From: Marsupella aquatica
Lineage: Eukaryota > Marchantiophyta
DNA length: 64,000 nucleotides
Assembly: GCA_973895155.1 (NCBI GenBank)
Contig: OZ316891.1
Location: forward strand, 28,520,001 to 28,584,000
Reading direction: 5' to 3'
Shown here: one piece after another, positions 10,496 to 22,355 of the stretch
How the letters are laid out: each line of letters begins with the position of its first letter
Position numbering within the stretch: position 1 is the first letter of the stretch
Program-made: the position numbers and the translations under genes
The notes under the pieces: generated by a model
What the model was told of the DNA's origin: nothing
Databases searched by the model: none
What the model saw: the letters and a program-made list of their open reading frames with translations, nothing else

Positions 10496-13400
10496 TCATT
10501 CTGCAAGTCTGTCGACTCCCTTCAGACTGGGCTGGATAGGAGGCTCCATTCCAAAGGCAAATACACGGACTAGCTGTAGCTTGCTCTGTCAAATTAAGGT
10601 CGGGTATATCAATGGGTACTTACGTGTAAGTCGTAGTGAGATGATGAACGAAGATGCAGACAATCAGCTTGGCCAATTCAATCCCCGGACACATGTGAGG
10701 CCCAGTACTGAATGGAACGTAAGTGTATGGTTTCGGGGCCACCTGCAAAAGTTTCCCCAATCGAAAGAGGTTAATTATACCGAGTGAAAGTCAGGTCAGG
10801 TGCACCAACTCATTGAGGAAAACAAAATTGTGTTCTATTAGTTGTCAGCAACATAAAATCTTTGAATCAAAACCTGACCGAGGAGGAAGATAGTACAGTA
10901 CTCACATCGAATCGATCGGGGTTGAAATTAAGGTCGGGATAATTGGCAGGATCCGTGTGAATGTAATTGGTCAACGGAATCACTCTCCAGCCCTTTGGTA
11001 TTAGATGACCTGCATGATCGATAGACTTTTATGACCTTCATATGTGAACGTGGCACGAGTTTGTTCTCGAACGCATAATTTCATGACTCGCTCATAGAGC
11101 TACTCCATGTTTTCTTCGAAGAATCAGCTTGTATTTCTTGAGAAGCTTGTGCTGGCAGAGACCCTTAGAGCTAGATTACTCTGAATGAGCGTACTTTACC
11201 TACATCGAATCCGAACCTAATTCTGCACACTGTGAAGCTGACAAATTTTGCGGGCTGAATGCGTGGGAATTCAGACTATTCATTAGCAATCCCGTTCAAG
11301 AACAACCCCCGTAGCTGTTGCAATGGTAGGATTGCACGATAATTTAACACTCTGGAAACTCAGATCACTCACCTTCAAACTTAACGTCTTCGGTTGCCTC
11401 TTTGAATTGAGCAGGGAGGATTGTAAGGCTTCTCTGGACTTCTTGAAAGAACTGCATCCGGAAATTCAGAAGAATTAAGTATGCCATTCGCTTGAACTGT
11501 CGAGAATTCTCGTCAACTAATTATATTTTACAGGTTGGAACATCCGCAAGCATGGAGCCGGTCTCTAAACAACTTCATATTCGACTAGTGTCCATTATAA
11601 TTTCAATCCACTTCGTTTATAACTTCATATTAGACTAGCGTCCATTATAGTTGCAATGCACTTGGGAATCCACTCTCGTTGGATGTCCAAGGATAATCAT
11701 GCATGTTACCTTATGAGTGTAAACCATTTTCCTCGTATCGTCCCAAGTAAGCCTGGGCCCTTCGACGGAAGGGTCTTTGTTTTTGAGAATCTCTTGATGC
11801 TCAGCCTGCTCACATGGTATGAGGGTTAGTACAGTGGAAGATCTGAGAAGGATGGACCAGATAAAAACGGACAACGACATTCCTCGGCGGGAGCCTGGGC
11901 TGTCTGTCAAATGTGACGTAGAATTAATTGAGTAACCACCAATCTGGTGATATTCGGTGCTGGGTGCTGGCAAAATTTCGACAAAATACCATTTATCACG
12001 TTCAAAATTCTATTGCCAATTCAAGCTCCAGACCTCAATATATCCAAAAGGCCATGCCGGATTGAAACCGAGAAGCAAAGCATGCTCCGTACCTGGCAAC
12101 GGCGAAAGACCTCCGGATAGTCAATCAGATACTTAAGGATCCATACAAGAGTCGTCGAGGTAGAGTCAGAAGCAGCGCTGTTTACAAAGAGCATGTTCTC
12201 GGCAAGCGTGCTATCATCGAGATTTTTCAGCTCTTCCAGCCCTTCAGGGTCATCCCGAGCTGCCAGTAGAGCTCCGAAGAAAATGCCCTCGGAAGACATT
12301 TGGCCCTTCGTCGCCTGTTCAATCAGACTTTTGAAGTATGCGAGCAAATTTTTCCGTGCCTGGTGAAGACAACAGCCAATCAATCAATGAAGGTGTTGAG
12401 GACTCACAACACAAATGCACAGATTTGTTCTCATCCAAAGTTATCATTCTCGACATCGCTTTCTGATACTATGGGATTGATTTAAGATTTGACAAGTCTT
12501 CATTGTTGAAATCTATCTACTTGTATCTCACTTGGCCTTCAGTAAGAGGAGCAGTGTTCAAAAAGCGTATGGCCAAATCTCAACTTCAAGTCCAACTTGG
12601 CCTTCAGTTCTCGGAGCAGTGTTCAATAGCCTCGGGCAAGATTCAATTTCAAGTCCAAACTGCTGGCCGAACATCCGACAGTTCGCGTACCTTCTTGCTT
12701 TTGCTATACAGCGTTCCGGGAAGATCCACTGGCATCGCTGCAATTGCATAAACGGTCGACTTAAAGTTTTTTAAATTCTTGCTTCCTTGTGGTGAGCTAG
12801 CACTGTTCTTATCTCCAAATAGAATACAGTTGCTAGCGTCCCACGTAAGCTGCCAGTTGACATTTAAACAATTCACACATCAGTACCATTGATTATCCCA
12901 AGAGAATAGAATACCATTGATTATCCCAAGAGAATAGAATATAAACCAATTGGCTAGGGGATTTGCCTCGAACTGAGAGAGATCCCAGGTTCAATCCCCC
13001 CTCCACACACTGGGGTATTTGTGTGTGGGTGGGATAAGTTTTGTGGGTAGTGAATTGGAGTTCTGATTATTTGCTTGGCCCCTGGTCGTCCACTTTGTGG
13101 TCCTGATTTAATCCTCTCTCCTTCCTGGTGCGGGTCTCTGTCTGATCCCTTGGGGCTCACCCTGGTCTGGGTTCCCTACAGAAAAACTGTCACATTGGGA
13201 TGGGGGAGTCTAATTGTATTTCCTCTCCATTTCCGTTGAAGACAAAAAAATAAAATAAAAAATATATATATATTTATATATATAAAGAAGTCTAATTGTA
13301 TTTCCTCTCCATTTCCGTTCAAGACAAAAAAAAAAATATATATATATATATATAAACGAAAGAATTAATTTGAGAATCCTGCAGACGAATTAATTGAACT

Positions 13401-14627
13401 AGAAGAGAAATCGCACAGAAGTACTAAGTACTCGAAGAAGAAAACGAAGCGCTGAACAACGAAAATGAATTGAACTGAGTGATTAAAGAAAGACGGTTTA
13501 GGATTGAAAACGAACGGCCGACCTTTTGCGCTACATCACGTGCAACAACAGTCCCAGCGCGCACCCACGAGGCCATGTGTTCGAGAATAATGTTCTCAAA
13601 ACTCTGGACCTGATCCCGGAGACCTTGTGGACCAACAGATTTCAGGATCAACTTCCTGATAGACAGATGCGGTGGACCCTCCTGGAAAGTAAACGTGGTG
13701 GGTCCGACAACTTGTTTGAAGCTTTCGGGGAATGCCCGTTGGAAGAGGCGGGGGTTGTTATGGACGAATTTGAGGAACTCCGGAGTTGTTCCACATATCG
13801 TTGCCCGTAGAAATATGTTCGTTTTGAACGTATTTCCATACCTGCATTGATCAACTCACAACTTTCAGACATTGAGTTAAGCGCTGAAGATGTTCTTAAC
13901 ATCCCCAATTTGCAATTGATTCGCTGCCCCCAATGGTCTGACATCAACCCGAGCTCTAAACCATTCAGTCTAGTCCACTTAGATATTTCGGACTGTCTTT
14001 GAGCGGGGGACATGCATCTACCTACACAGGGACATTGCCTGCCAAAATTCTTTCCTTCACTTTCGCTAGTGAACTGGAAGCCTTTCTCCTGGCCGAGAGA
14101 GAGTCAGTGACAAGCCAGAAAGCAAGATGACATGCTCGAAAGCAAGATGCCGAAGGTATATAATCACAGGAATAATTAAGGTACTTGTCGTTCCCTAGTT
14201 AAGTGCCCACGTACCATTCTAGGCAAGAAGAGATCCATAATGATGGGACATCATCGAGCATGCGCCAAGCCAAAATCATTACTGAATTCATGAACAAGAG
14301 ATTTACCTGCAGAAGCCAACTCAAGATCATGTCTGTTCCATTCATGAATAGAGATTACCTCCTGACGTGAGAATGAGCAAATTCTAATGGGTCGTGGACA
14401 AAGTCCAATGATTCTCCAACGATAGGCCAGCCCAGCGAGCCTTTGGGCAGCACGGCATCGGGCCTTCGACATGAGTACAGAGTGTATGATCGCTGCACCC
14501 ACAACAGAATAGCCCCGCCCAGCACCACTGCCAGAATTATCGATAATGTCGACAGCGCTAAGTCCCCCATCAGTGTGTATCTTAAAAATGTGGACAACAC
14601 CGACTCCCCCATCTGTGACTGTCTCAA
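10496..14627 (-). CDS. cytochrome P450, CYP85-clan type, nine exons
   Basis: Haem-thiolate monooxygenase, predicted to be anchored in the ER. Exons read on the minus strand: 14627-14359, 13841-13523, 12849-12691, 12359-12093, 11805-11710, 11451-11373, 11009-10906, 10742-10624, 10583-10496. Every junction is GT-AG and phases join to give 1,500 nt (499 residues plus stop). An N-terminal membrane helix is followed by the hinge LPKGSLGWPIVGE. The I-helix has AASDST (oxygen-activating Asp and Thr kept), the K-helix ExxR is EVQR split by an intron, then FNPDRFD, and the haem loop FSTGPHMCPG with Cys449 (codon 10689-10691). The hinge, LPGT segment and haem loop resemble the CYP85 clan (sterol, terpenoid and hormone oxidases such as CYP716, CYP90, CYP707). 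The substrate cannot be deduced. The last acceptor (AG before CAAG at 10583) was chosen because it alone restores the C-terminal frame. The gene looks intact. Confidence 0.88.
12885..12940. repeat. 28-bp tandem duplication in P450 intron 2
   Basis: A unit starting ACCATTGATTATCCCAAGAG is present twice in direct succession with a 28-base period, directly before the SINE-like element. It may be an unrelated slippage event or a trace of the insertion. Confidence 0.85.
12945..13247 (+). mobile_element. tRNA-derived SINE-like element inside P450 intron 2
   Basis: The left end has an A-box-like TGGCTAGGGG (12951-12960) and, 37 bases further on, a B-box-like GGTTCAATCC (12988-12997), the normal spacing of an internal polymerase III promoter in tRNA-derived SINEs. 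A TG-rich body follows, ending in an A-rich tail at about 13,243-13,262 and an AT microsatellite. It lies antisense to the P450 within its second intron (12850-13522). A 41-base block (13207-13247) recurs at 13289-13329 beyond the tail, so the 3' end may be duplicated or the element may be a dimer remnant. No family name can be given from sequence alone. Confidence 0.5.
13262..13357. repeat. AT microsatellites around a duplicated 41-base block
   Basis: Two (AT)n runs (about 13,262-13,283 and 13,337-13,354) flank the second copy (13289-13329) of the block also present at 13207-13247. Both copies end in an A run followed by AT repeats, so the duplication includes the transition into the microsatellite. 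Confidence 0.8.
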
Positions 14628-14842
14628 GCTGGAGAACTAAGATTCGCCACAAGTGCTTGAACTAGGTGTGTGTTCAATCTTTAAATCCTTGAAACAAAAT
14701 TATCGTGTGTCCTACTTCAGATGTGAGACAAATATATAGTTTTCAGTTGTTTCTCCCCACCGACGTCTTCATTGTAGGAGCCAGAGCTCTCGGGTATCAC
14801 ACAGAAGAAAAGACGAAGCAGCTAACACATTACCGAACCCCC

Positions 14843-14962
14843 TTTTTCGTTGGTCACCTACCCATCCACAAATGCATTTGAGTTTTTCGTTGGTCACCTA
14901 CCCATCCACAAATGCATTTGAGTTTTTCGTTGGTCACCTACCCATCCACAAATGCATTTGAG
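14843..14962. repeat. three perfect tandem copies of a 40-bp unit upstream of the P450
   Basis: Copies at 14843-14882, 14883-14922 and 14923-14962 appear identical; each starts TTTTTCGTTGGTCACCTACC and ends CATTTGAG. They lie about 215 bases upstream of the P450 start codon, within the likely promoter or 5' region. Identity of all copies suggests a recent expansion. Confidence 0.95.
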
Positions 14963-15520
14963 TTAACCTCATGCTGTCGCATAATTGCACCGGTCATGGC
15001 TTACCTATCATCCAGCGCAACAATTGAAATGGACATGATGTTGTTGATTCCGTCAAACCTCGTTTGTGGGTAGTGATCTATGGTCACCAGTTTGTTCATA
15101 ATTGACTTCATATGGGCTTCTGTTACAGTCGTCACTCTCTCTAAGTGCACAATCGCTAGACGAAGTACTCTCTCTCTAAGTGCACACTCCCTGGAAGAAG
15201 CACTTTCAGATGTGCACTTAAATCAGAGCTGCTCCTTCAAGAGCTACAGGTTACCCATAGGAACCAAATTTCATTAGAAACTAAGAATTTTTTCCTGAAA
15301 TTGTGGAGTAGATTGGCACTTTAGAGGAAAAAAATGAGGGAAGGTGCAAAAAGGGAGAAGTATTGGACACTTCCCCCTTATATATGGGTAGCTGTGGTTT
15401 AATTAAGCAAGTTGTGGATAGATTCTACGTATTGAAATCATTTTATAAAGCTTGCACAAAAACAGTCACCACCTTTGTGGAGAGGTCTAGTGCAAGGGCA
15501 TTTTAAGATTTGTCCTCTAC
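14963..15520. other. nuclear sequence between the P450 and the mitochondrial block; no gene recognised
   Basis: Two near-copies of CTCTCTAAGTGCACA occur at about 15,138 and 15,174. No coding region is seen. The composition changes to mitochondrial-like sequence at about 15.52 kb. Confidence 0.5.
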
Positions 15521-15522
15521 TT

Positions 15523-15555
15523 GCTACGAGATTCCGGGATTAATGATACAAGGCG
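15523..15555 (+). repeat. left copy of a direct repeat bounding the mitochondrial block
   Basis: The 23 bases at 15533-15555 match 55881-55903 at 22 of 23 positions in the same orientation. The preceding GCTACGAGAT also matches 55862-55871, with nine extra bases in the right copy. The sequence includes ATTAATGATACAAGGCG. The two copies sit close to the two ends of the mitochondrial block. Confidence 0.8.
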
Positions 15556-16722
15556 CTGTAATCGTATTACTTGTTTTATTACTCGTATTACTGATTGTTT
15601 AATTTATCCTCATTCATCAAAAGGATTGGGAAACGAGGAGAGAATCGATTGTATAGATCCGCTAAGCACGTAGCCAGTAAATCTTTGAATAATTCTGAAA
15701 AAAGTTATGACAGCTAAACTAACTAATCCCCTCACAAGGGCTACGGCTCTTTCCTTTCAGAACCTGCTGATGAGTAGTCGTGGAGAGCCCTACCTATAGG
15801 CTCTGGGGAAAAAACTGCGCAGCAACAACAACCGGGCCTACGGCCCTCCCGTATTTTAAACGGCAGATCGAGTGCCCGCCCATGACCATCATCGGGTGGT
15901 ATGGATAACTGACCGGGTTATTGCAGTGTATACGACCTCGGCGGTGTCGAGCACCGGGATACAAAGAAAGGCCCGTGGGGCGGGGAATAAAAGAAATAGA
16001 AATTGGCTTTAGCCGGGGGGGGGGACCTTAGAGAGAGGCGCTACGTGCTCGGGAAGAGTTAAAAATATCTTTTTTGACACTCGACCAACAGAAACTTCTA
16101 GGAATGGCTGATAAAGAAGAAGCACTACGTGCCTCCGTTTACGTGGGTAGCTTCGGCTTATGCAACATTGGGGGCTTGAAGTGGTTTATCCCCTAGTCTC
16201 GAATTTTTCAGAAATTCTAAGTCCTAATTCGTCGGGGAACGCCATTAAGATAACCGCCCGCCGCAGGGGGACCGCGACTGAATTGACTCCTATTTTTAAG
16301 TTTCGAATAGAGAAATATATAGATATATCTATAACAAAGGCCCCCCGGCATCAGTTCTTACGCGAGCTACCCGTCAGACAAAGAAAGGGCAAATAAATAT
16401 AAGTAAAAATCTCTATTTTCCATTTCCCCCCCCCCCCCGCTACGGCATTTTGGAATATGTCAATGATGTGTCAAATCCTATAGACCGCAAAAAGTTTTAC
16501 TAGGATTTATTCAGTTTCTTCAACAAAACACGCGTAGTGCAATCCGCTGGAGTTCTATACGAACCTGAATCGGTTCGCGACTCTTTCACCGTTCCCGGGC
16601 CGTCGGGCCCGGCGGTCCCTCCACCTTCATCCAGTTGAAAGAGGCGCGGACTAAAATCGACGCTTGTATAAGGCTCCATAATTTATTTATTTTTTTTTCC
16701 GATTCGTTCCTTCGCTGCTTAT
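15556..16722. other. mitochondrial spacer, no gene recognised
   Basis: The first bases contain about 23 nt (near 15,575-15,597) that match in inverted orientation the spacer upstream of the rpl16 fragment (about 40,752-40,775). The rest is GC-rich spacer with short palindromes and looks like group II intron debris, but I cannot fold a domain V here. Confidence 0.4.
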
Positions 16723-16795
16723 TCTCTAGTAGCTCAGCGGTTAGAGCAAATGGCTGTTAACTATTGGGTCGTTGGTTCGAATCCAACCTAGAGAG
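16723..16795 (+). tRNA. trnN: tRNA-Asn (GUU)
   Basis: Full cloverleaf: acceptor TCTCTAG pairs with CTAGAGA, D arm AGCTCAGCGGTTAGAGC, anticodon GTT at 16756-16758, T arm GTTGGTTCGAATCCAAC. It looks intact and decodes Asn in the donor mitochondrion. No other gene lies within 3 kb downstream. Confidence 0.93.
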
Positions 16796-19700
16796 ACCGA
16801 ATCAGTGGGAAAGGGTGAGACCAAATAAATGTTATGTAGGACGTTCTACACCTTATCAATTAAAGTATTTCACGCAATTTTTTTTATTTCCCTGTTAACT
16901 CACTCGAAACCGACCGTATTTAAATCCGATTATCCGACTCGGCGGGGATTGCCAGGCTGCCGGTCAACGACCTTTGCCGAACCTCTTTTGGCAAAGGCCA
17001 GACGCATAACCTATGGCCCATTGAGCACGGGGGGGGCATGGGTGGCACCACCTAGTGCGCAGGGAGCGTATTCGGGTATCGTGCGCGGTAAAGCCATTTC
17101 TGGCCGGAGGACCTAAGACAAAGAAGTGTGCCCTTTGGCCCTAAGAGGTTTGATTCGGCGATTCGCCATCGCTAGTTCGGTCGTTTTTTGGCCGATTACG
17201 TTTCGGACCCTACGGGCCTGTGTTTTACGTAATGTGATGTCGTATGGGGCCACGGGCCTTGTGCTTTTTCTTTACCTGATAGATACACTGCTCTAAATAT
17301 AGGGAGAAAAAAAAAACTGCATAATCTTTTGAAATGCATAATCTTTTGGTTTCAAAAGCTGCTGAATCGGAAGATGATGCAGCGTATACGGCGAAGGCGG
17401 GGTTTTTAAAGTTGATGGATGGGGAACAAGGTCCGGAGGAGGGTTTTAGGCATTTTGATGGAAAATAAGAACCCCTTTCTTTGTTCGGTCCTTATTGCAG
17501 AACCCAGATAAGTGCGCCAGCCTTGGTGCATCGTGGACTTGTACTTTTTCTCGCGCAGGACCTATACCGGTTATCGGTCGTCCAGGCGCGAGCGATATCA
17601 GGCGTCGGGAGGGACAGACGCCTCTGTCCTCGCCGCCCCGAGGCGCTGTTCGAGCTTCTTACTCGGGCAGATTGGCCCGGTACGGTTCGTAAGAGACGAC
17701 AGCCCCCCGGCCCCTGTCTGACAGTCCAACCTCTCGGGGGCCCTGTCAGCCGCCAGTCCCCGGCCCTTCGGACAGACCCACAAAGTTTCTCGTGTTCTTT
17801 GGTCAGTCGTTCCTCCCCGCTCCTTTGTTGTCTATTTAGCACTCTCCGCCGCGGCGGTTGTATGTGAGCCTTTCGTCATCCATCTTACAAGGCGGCCAGG
17901 GATATCCATTGCGGCAGCTTTTTGGCCTAAGCGCTAAGTAGGAAAATAAACCTTTGATAGATTATGGAATGGCAAAAGTTATCCAAGCAGATATCCCGTG
18001 TGATGAGGCTCACATCTGCTTTTATATAGCCCTTAGTGTCAGGTCGATTAATATAAGATTAAGTTTTTCCGCCGCCTACTCGCACGCATCTTTCAGGCCG
18101 TATTATGTGCTTCTTTGGTCGACTGACTTTTTGCCCTTTCCTTAATCGTTTCTCTATTTGTGGCTGACGGGTACCTAGTACTTAGCCTCATATATTGATA
18201 CATTTTTATGAACAGAGCAACCCTTTTTCCCGTTCTGTCGCCCCCGAGTGAAAGTGGGGGGGGGGCCGAAAGGCGCACAGTGGCGCCCTCTTTTCCCGGC
18301 AAGCGCGACGGGGGAGCCACCGATAATTTTCGAAGAGCGAGTATATTCGCTTTGTTCCACCATCGCAATTTGAAAGATTGGAACATTACATATATATATA
18401 TATATACGTGGCGATTCATATAGAATAGTTGCTTACGGGCCAAATAGATATATATATATTTCTTTATTTCATTTATTTATTTATCTCTCTCTATATGGTC
18501 CAGGAACGAACTTCGATCCCCTTTCTTTTATACGTAAGATGAAATTACTATTATTAGACAAGATATTAAGGATAGTAATAATTATTAGGTTCAGAATGAG
18601 AACTGATACTACTAAATACTGAGAATTTTTGAATGACTAAGTTTTTTCAAGTCGGGAAACTCGACTTCAACTTTTTGTAAATAAAACTAAGAAGGGACCT
18701 TGACATCCTAGTAAATAATCCCGTTGGAAACCTTTGTAATTACGATGGGATAGACTCATTCCTACTACATGATCCGATAGAGGGAACCTGGGATACGCTA
18801 TGTCCATACCTGAAGCCGAGACAATAAGCTTCCTCGGATTTCCATGACTCCAACACTCCGCGAACTGAACACGAATGCCTTTGAGCCAACAAGTCTAGTT
18901 GATTGCGGAATTGCTTGTCCTTATATCTGCCTTCGAAGTTTCTCGAGGAGACATGGCAGTTCCAAAGCAGATAATAGAAGGTGAGCGTCTCATGAATAGG
19001 ATCAAGGGTCTACCTTCCTCGTCGCCCATTCATCGCTCATGTCGCCGGGTCATACATAATCCCGTACCCGGGACCTCTCGCCACGGAGCTAAGTGATTTG
19101 CTCCGGGCTATCGAGTCCTTCGAAGCGGAACGTATAATACAATTTACCGAGCTTACTTGCACGGCGGCCCGCCCCTGACATAGCTGCTCAGCGAAGGCCC
19201 CCGGCCTCTGAAGAGCTGGTAGACGACGGAGAAGGGGGCATATGTTGGTTGGAATCCACACGGATAAGGGGCCGGTGAAACCAAAGAAGTCTACTTGCTT
19301 CGGAGTCTCAAAAGTCGGATTACCATAGAAATAACAAACAACTATTAGGAGCCCTTTCATTACAAACCGGATCATTCCCCTAAGCAGGGCCGGCTCCTTT
19401 AATTCTGTTAAGCGCGCTGTTAGGGAAAAAGGGGGGCGTTGGTAGTGGGTTCCGACGCCGGATCATAGATGTGGATCCACCGTCGTGCTACTTTGGTAAT
19501 GAATCCGTCCGACGGAGAGAAGGTGACAACTGTAGAACAACGCCATGCTCCAGCAGGGGCTCTTGGATTCGGAAAGGGAGTCTGTTGGACTTACTATGAA
19601 GGAATTCAAGGGCCCCAAAGCCGACCGGGGACTGTCAGTCGGACATAAGAGAGAACAAAAATTGACGAAAAAACAAGAAAGGGATGCCGCGAGCTGAAAT

Positions 19701-20326
19701 GGCTGAGAAGGAAGGCACATAGTACTTCAATCTACAAGCCCGAACACCCTCCCCGCGCACTCCGTGCCTATGGGTCCTCCGCCGCCGGACGGAGGAGGAG
19801 GTGCGTAAGCACTTTCAGACGGGATACTTCTTTACGGAAGAAAGACCTGATGAAGGGCACGAGACAACTATAGGGGGAGGTGCTACGCACGGACCGAAGG
19901 GCCGAAGGTTTCGGATTTTACTTCTTCATCGGGTCCCTTATCGCCTCCTATTACCTACCATATTTCTCTATGAGGATTCATCGGATTCAGCCTTTATCCA
20001 TGAGGGTTCCTCTTCCCTATTCATCATGGAATTACATAGTTAATGGCATAACCGGAAAATTCCTCGTATATTCCAATGATACTTTAATACTGCGATTACA
20101 ACGATACTTGGAAATGCAATTACATAATAAATCGCATTTTCAAGCAAATCGATAAGGCAGACAATGACCGACTCAGACTCTTACGGACTTGAGCGCACCT
20201 ATGGCTGAAGAACTAATACACGTCCGTGAGGCCAAAAATATCTTTCTTTTTTCTTAGCCTTTCCCATTACCAATGCTGATCAATCAAATTCTAAGCATTC
20301 ATATAATATTCTTTGGGCGAGCCAAG
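16796..20326. other. long mitochondrial spacer with unassigned ORFs
   Basis: I cannot assign a gene. A small ATG-started frame at 17,335-17,467 and a longer plus frame at 19,880-20,155 (91 codons, basic, ends ...NKSHFQANR) have no family I recognise. The segment 19725-19777 is one copy of a dispersed repeat also present at 38860-38912. Palindromic TGTCTGACA and GCTACGTGC-type motifs are frequent. Confidence 0.4.
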
Positions 20327-20400
20327 CAAGGTGTAGCGCAATCTGGTAGCGCGTCTGCCTTGGGCGCAGAAAGTTACAGGTTCAAATCCTGTCACCTTGA
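20327..20400 (+). tRNA. trnP: tRNA-Pro (UGG)
   Basis: Acceptor CAAGGTG pairs with CACCTTG; anticodon stem TCTGC/GCAGA encloses TGG at 20361-20363; T arm CAGGTTCAAATCCTG. The cloverleaf is intact. It stands 25 bases upstream of sdh3 on the same strand, so the two may have been co-transcribed in the mitochondrion. Confidence 0.92.
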
Positions 20401-20425
20401 ATCAAAATCGGAGTCAACTAAAAAG

Positions 20426-20839
20426 ATGAAAATAAATCGACCGTTATCACCCCACCTTACCATCTATAAGCCGCAGCTTACTTCGACGTTTTCTATTTTC
20501 CATAGAATATCCGGGGCGTTCTTGGCCACTATGGTTTTGTTCAGTATTTTTTTTTTCAAAATAGGTGATCTCAGCCTCACGTTTTTTGATTTTTACCAGT
20601 ATTTCTTCCTCCTCACTCTTTATTTGAATTGGGTCATTATAAGCTTAGTCAATTTCACTTTATTAGCGTTGTGCTATCATATGAGTAATGGAGTTCGTCA
20701 TTTATTGTGGGATTCGGGTCTTTTCCTAGAATTATCCAAAGTGTATACTTCCGGAATTATTATGTTACTCTGTGCAGCTTTCTTAGCTTTATTGAATATT
20801 ATCCGACAGCACTGGTCAAATGGCCAAATACCTTATTGA
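20426..20839 (+). CDS. sdh3: succinate dehydrogenase subunit 3 (cytochrome b560 anchor)
   Basis: 137 residues, the usual length in early land-plant mitochondria. It begins MKINRPLSPHLTIYKPQL and contains the SDHC signature S-x-R-x-S-P-H with FHRISG and, after two hydrophobic helices, the haem-ligand region HMSNGVRHLLWD; a third helix follows. It anchors complex II in the inner membrane and takes part in ubiquinone reduction. The frame is intact and the ATG lies directly after trnP. An overlapping frame begins at 20820 before its stop. As a nuclear copy it would lack a targeting presequence, so function from here is unlikely. Confidence 0.93.
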   Translation: MKINRPLSPHLTIYKPQLTSTFSIFHRISGAFLATMVLFSIFFFKIGDLSLTFFDFYQYFFLLTLYLNWVIISLVNFTLLALCYHMSNGVRHLLWDSGLFLELSKVYTSGIIMLLCAAFLALLNIIRQHWSNGQIPY

Positions 20840-21071
20840 ATTAGACAAAGAAAAAGCAAATATTCTGAAGGAATCACTATCAGCACTGGCCGGAATGGCC
20901 GAATACCACATTAGCCGGCTCATTCTCGTTACCTATTCCCAGTATTCCGTTTTATATTTTGAAACTTATGCTATTTTAAGAACGGTCTCAATCTTAGCCA
21001 CCATTATAACTCTCTTGATATACTTCGGACTTGGAGTCAGTCACAAACTGCAAACCCATAATTTCGTATAA
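20820..21071 (+). CDS. unassigned ORF overlapping the end of sdh3
   Basis: An 83-codon frame starts 20 bases before the sdh3 stop and encodes a charged N-terminus, then a hydrophobic helix (ILRTVSILATIITLLIYFGL). The overlap resembles tight mitochondrial gene packing. It does not match my expectation for sdh4, which has a different helix pattern and a conserved His. I leave it unnamed. Confidence 0.35.
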   Translation: MAKYLIELDKEKANILKESLSALAGMAEYHISRLILVTYSQYSVLYFETYAILRTVSILATIITLLIYFGLGVSHKLQTHNFV

Positions 21072-21124
21072 TATATCCGTCAAACAAATTCTACAGTGTT
21101 CCAGTTCATTTTGTTAAAAATTCT

Positions 21125-21950
21125 ATGCTTCGAGCGAACGTTTTGCCCTTCTGGGGTTTTATAATTTTTGACCTTTTCTCAACTTATTTATGCTATTTTC
21201 ATATTTCCTTCCAGTAATGAACTCGTAAGTGTTTTAGCAAAAATAGTAACTGTGTTTATAATAATATACTATCGATTAAGACGCGATTTTTTGGTGTTTC
21301 AAATCACCAAGAATTCACAAAAAATAATAACGTGGGATTTTATATTGAGTCAGCTCCGAGGTGCTATTGAGCAACAGTCGGCCGGCTACAAGGGTAATAT
21401 TGAAGAGTTTATCGGGTCTTTTTTTGTAAATAAACTATCGAACAAATCCTCTTAAATCAGTGACCTTCCCGTTTTTTACAAGGCCTTCTCATGCTTCAGT
21501 TGCGAGAGAAGCACCCGGTGATGGTGGATCTGCCGACGCTGGGGCCGTCGGTAAATCCGCGGCGGGACAATGAGCAACTGATTGGGTCTATTAAAATTCT
21601 GGGGCGTCTATTGCTGTCATTGTAGCCGGGGTTTTTCGGTTATAAAATATATGTAAATGAGCGTGGAAACGCTCGAAAAGACCAAGCCCTGGAGCAGAAA
21701 GATGAAGAGCTCGCCTAAAATGATAAGAAGTATGAGCTGAATAAGGAAAAGTATGAGCTGGATCAGGAAAAGTTCGAGTACGAAAAGTTTAAAAAAGGGG
21801 AGGCGGCCATGTAAGATCTTAACGCCCCTGAAAAGACTCCATAGGATCCACAATCGGTATTTATTCAAAAGCATGGAGGGCTTTCAGCTAGGGGAGCTCG
21901 TAACAAAAGCCTTTTTGAGCCTACGTTTAATATCTTCGATTTGTTTTTTT
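21125..21950 (+). other. remnant of an unassigned ORF with charged coiled-coil repeats
   Basis: Frame 21168-21455 (95 codons) has one hydrophobic helix, then basic sequence. Further on, at about 21,650-21,810, another frame has lysine/glutamate coiled-coil repeats (KYELNKEKYELDQEKFEYEK) broken by TAA and TAG codons. Together they could be remains of one membrane-anchored coiled-coil protein, but frameshifts prevent proof. I do not recognise a family. It directly precedes the nad2 fragment. Confidence 0.3.
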
Positions 21951-21992
21951 TAACTTTCCCAAGAGCAACGCTACGCGCCTGGCTTTGTTGTT

Positions 21993-22355
21993 CTAGCCAA
22001 AACTAATCCTATTTTAGCTATTACCCTGTCTATTACTATGTTCTCATACGCAGGAATACCCCCATTAGCTGGATTTCGTAGCAAATTCTATTTGTTTTTT
22101 GCCGCTTTAGGCTGTGGGGCCTACCTACCAGCCCTAATAGGAGTAGTTACTAGCGTTATCAGTTGTTTTTATTATATATGCTTTGTGAAAATAATGTATT
22201 TTGATACACCCGAAACATGGATTTTATATAAACCCATGGATCGTGAAAAATCCTTACTACTAGCAATCATTGTCTTTCTCATCACTTTTTTCTTTCTATA
22301 TCCCTCTCCCCTGTTTTTAGTTACTCATCAAATGGCACTTTGCCTATGTTTATGA
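21993..22355 (+). pseudogene. nad2: nad2 3' fragment (NADH dehydrogenase subunit 2)
   Basis: About 120 C-terminal residues of complex I subunit 2, from LAKTNPILAITLSITMFSYA to the stop at 22353-22355. The proton-channel region SYAGIPPLAGFRSKFYLFFA is preserved, as are the last helices. The N-terminal three quarters of the protein is absent; the sequence upstream switches to unrelated coiled-coil coding remains with no visible splice acceptor, so this is a truncation rather than an exon I can justify. The stop is followed within 200 bases by atp1 sequence. Confidence 0.85.

Noticed and set aside
20820-21071. Naming the ORF after sdh3 as sdh4
   Set aside because: The hydrophobic pattern and missing His-rich helix do not fit sdh4, so I left it unnamed.
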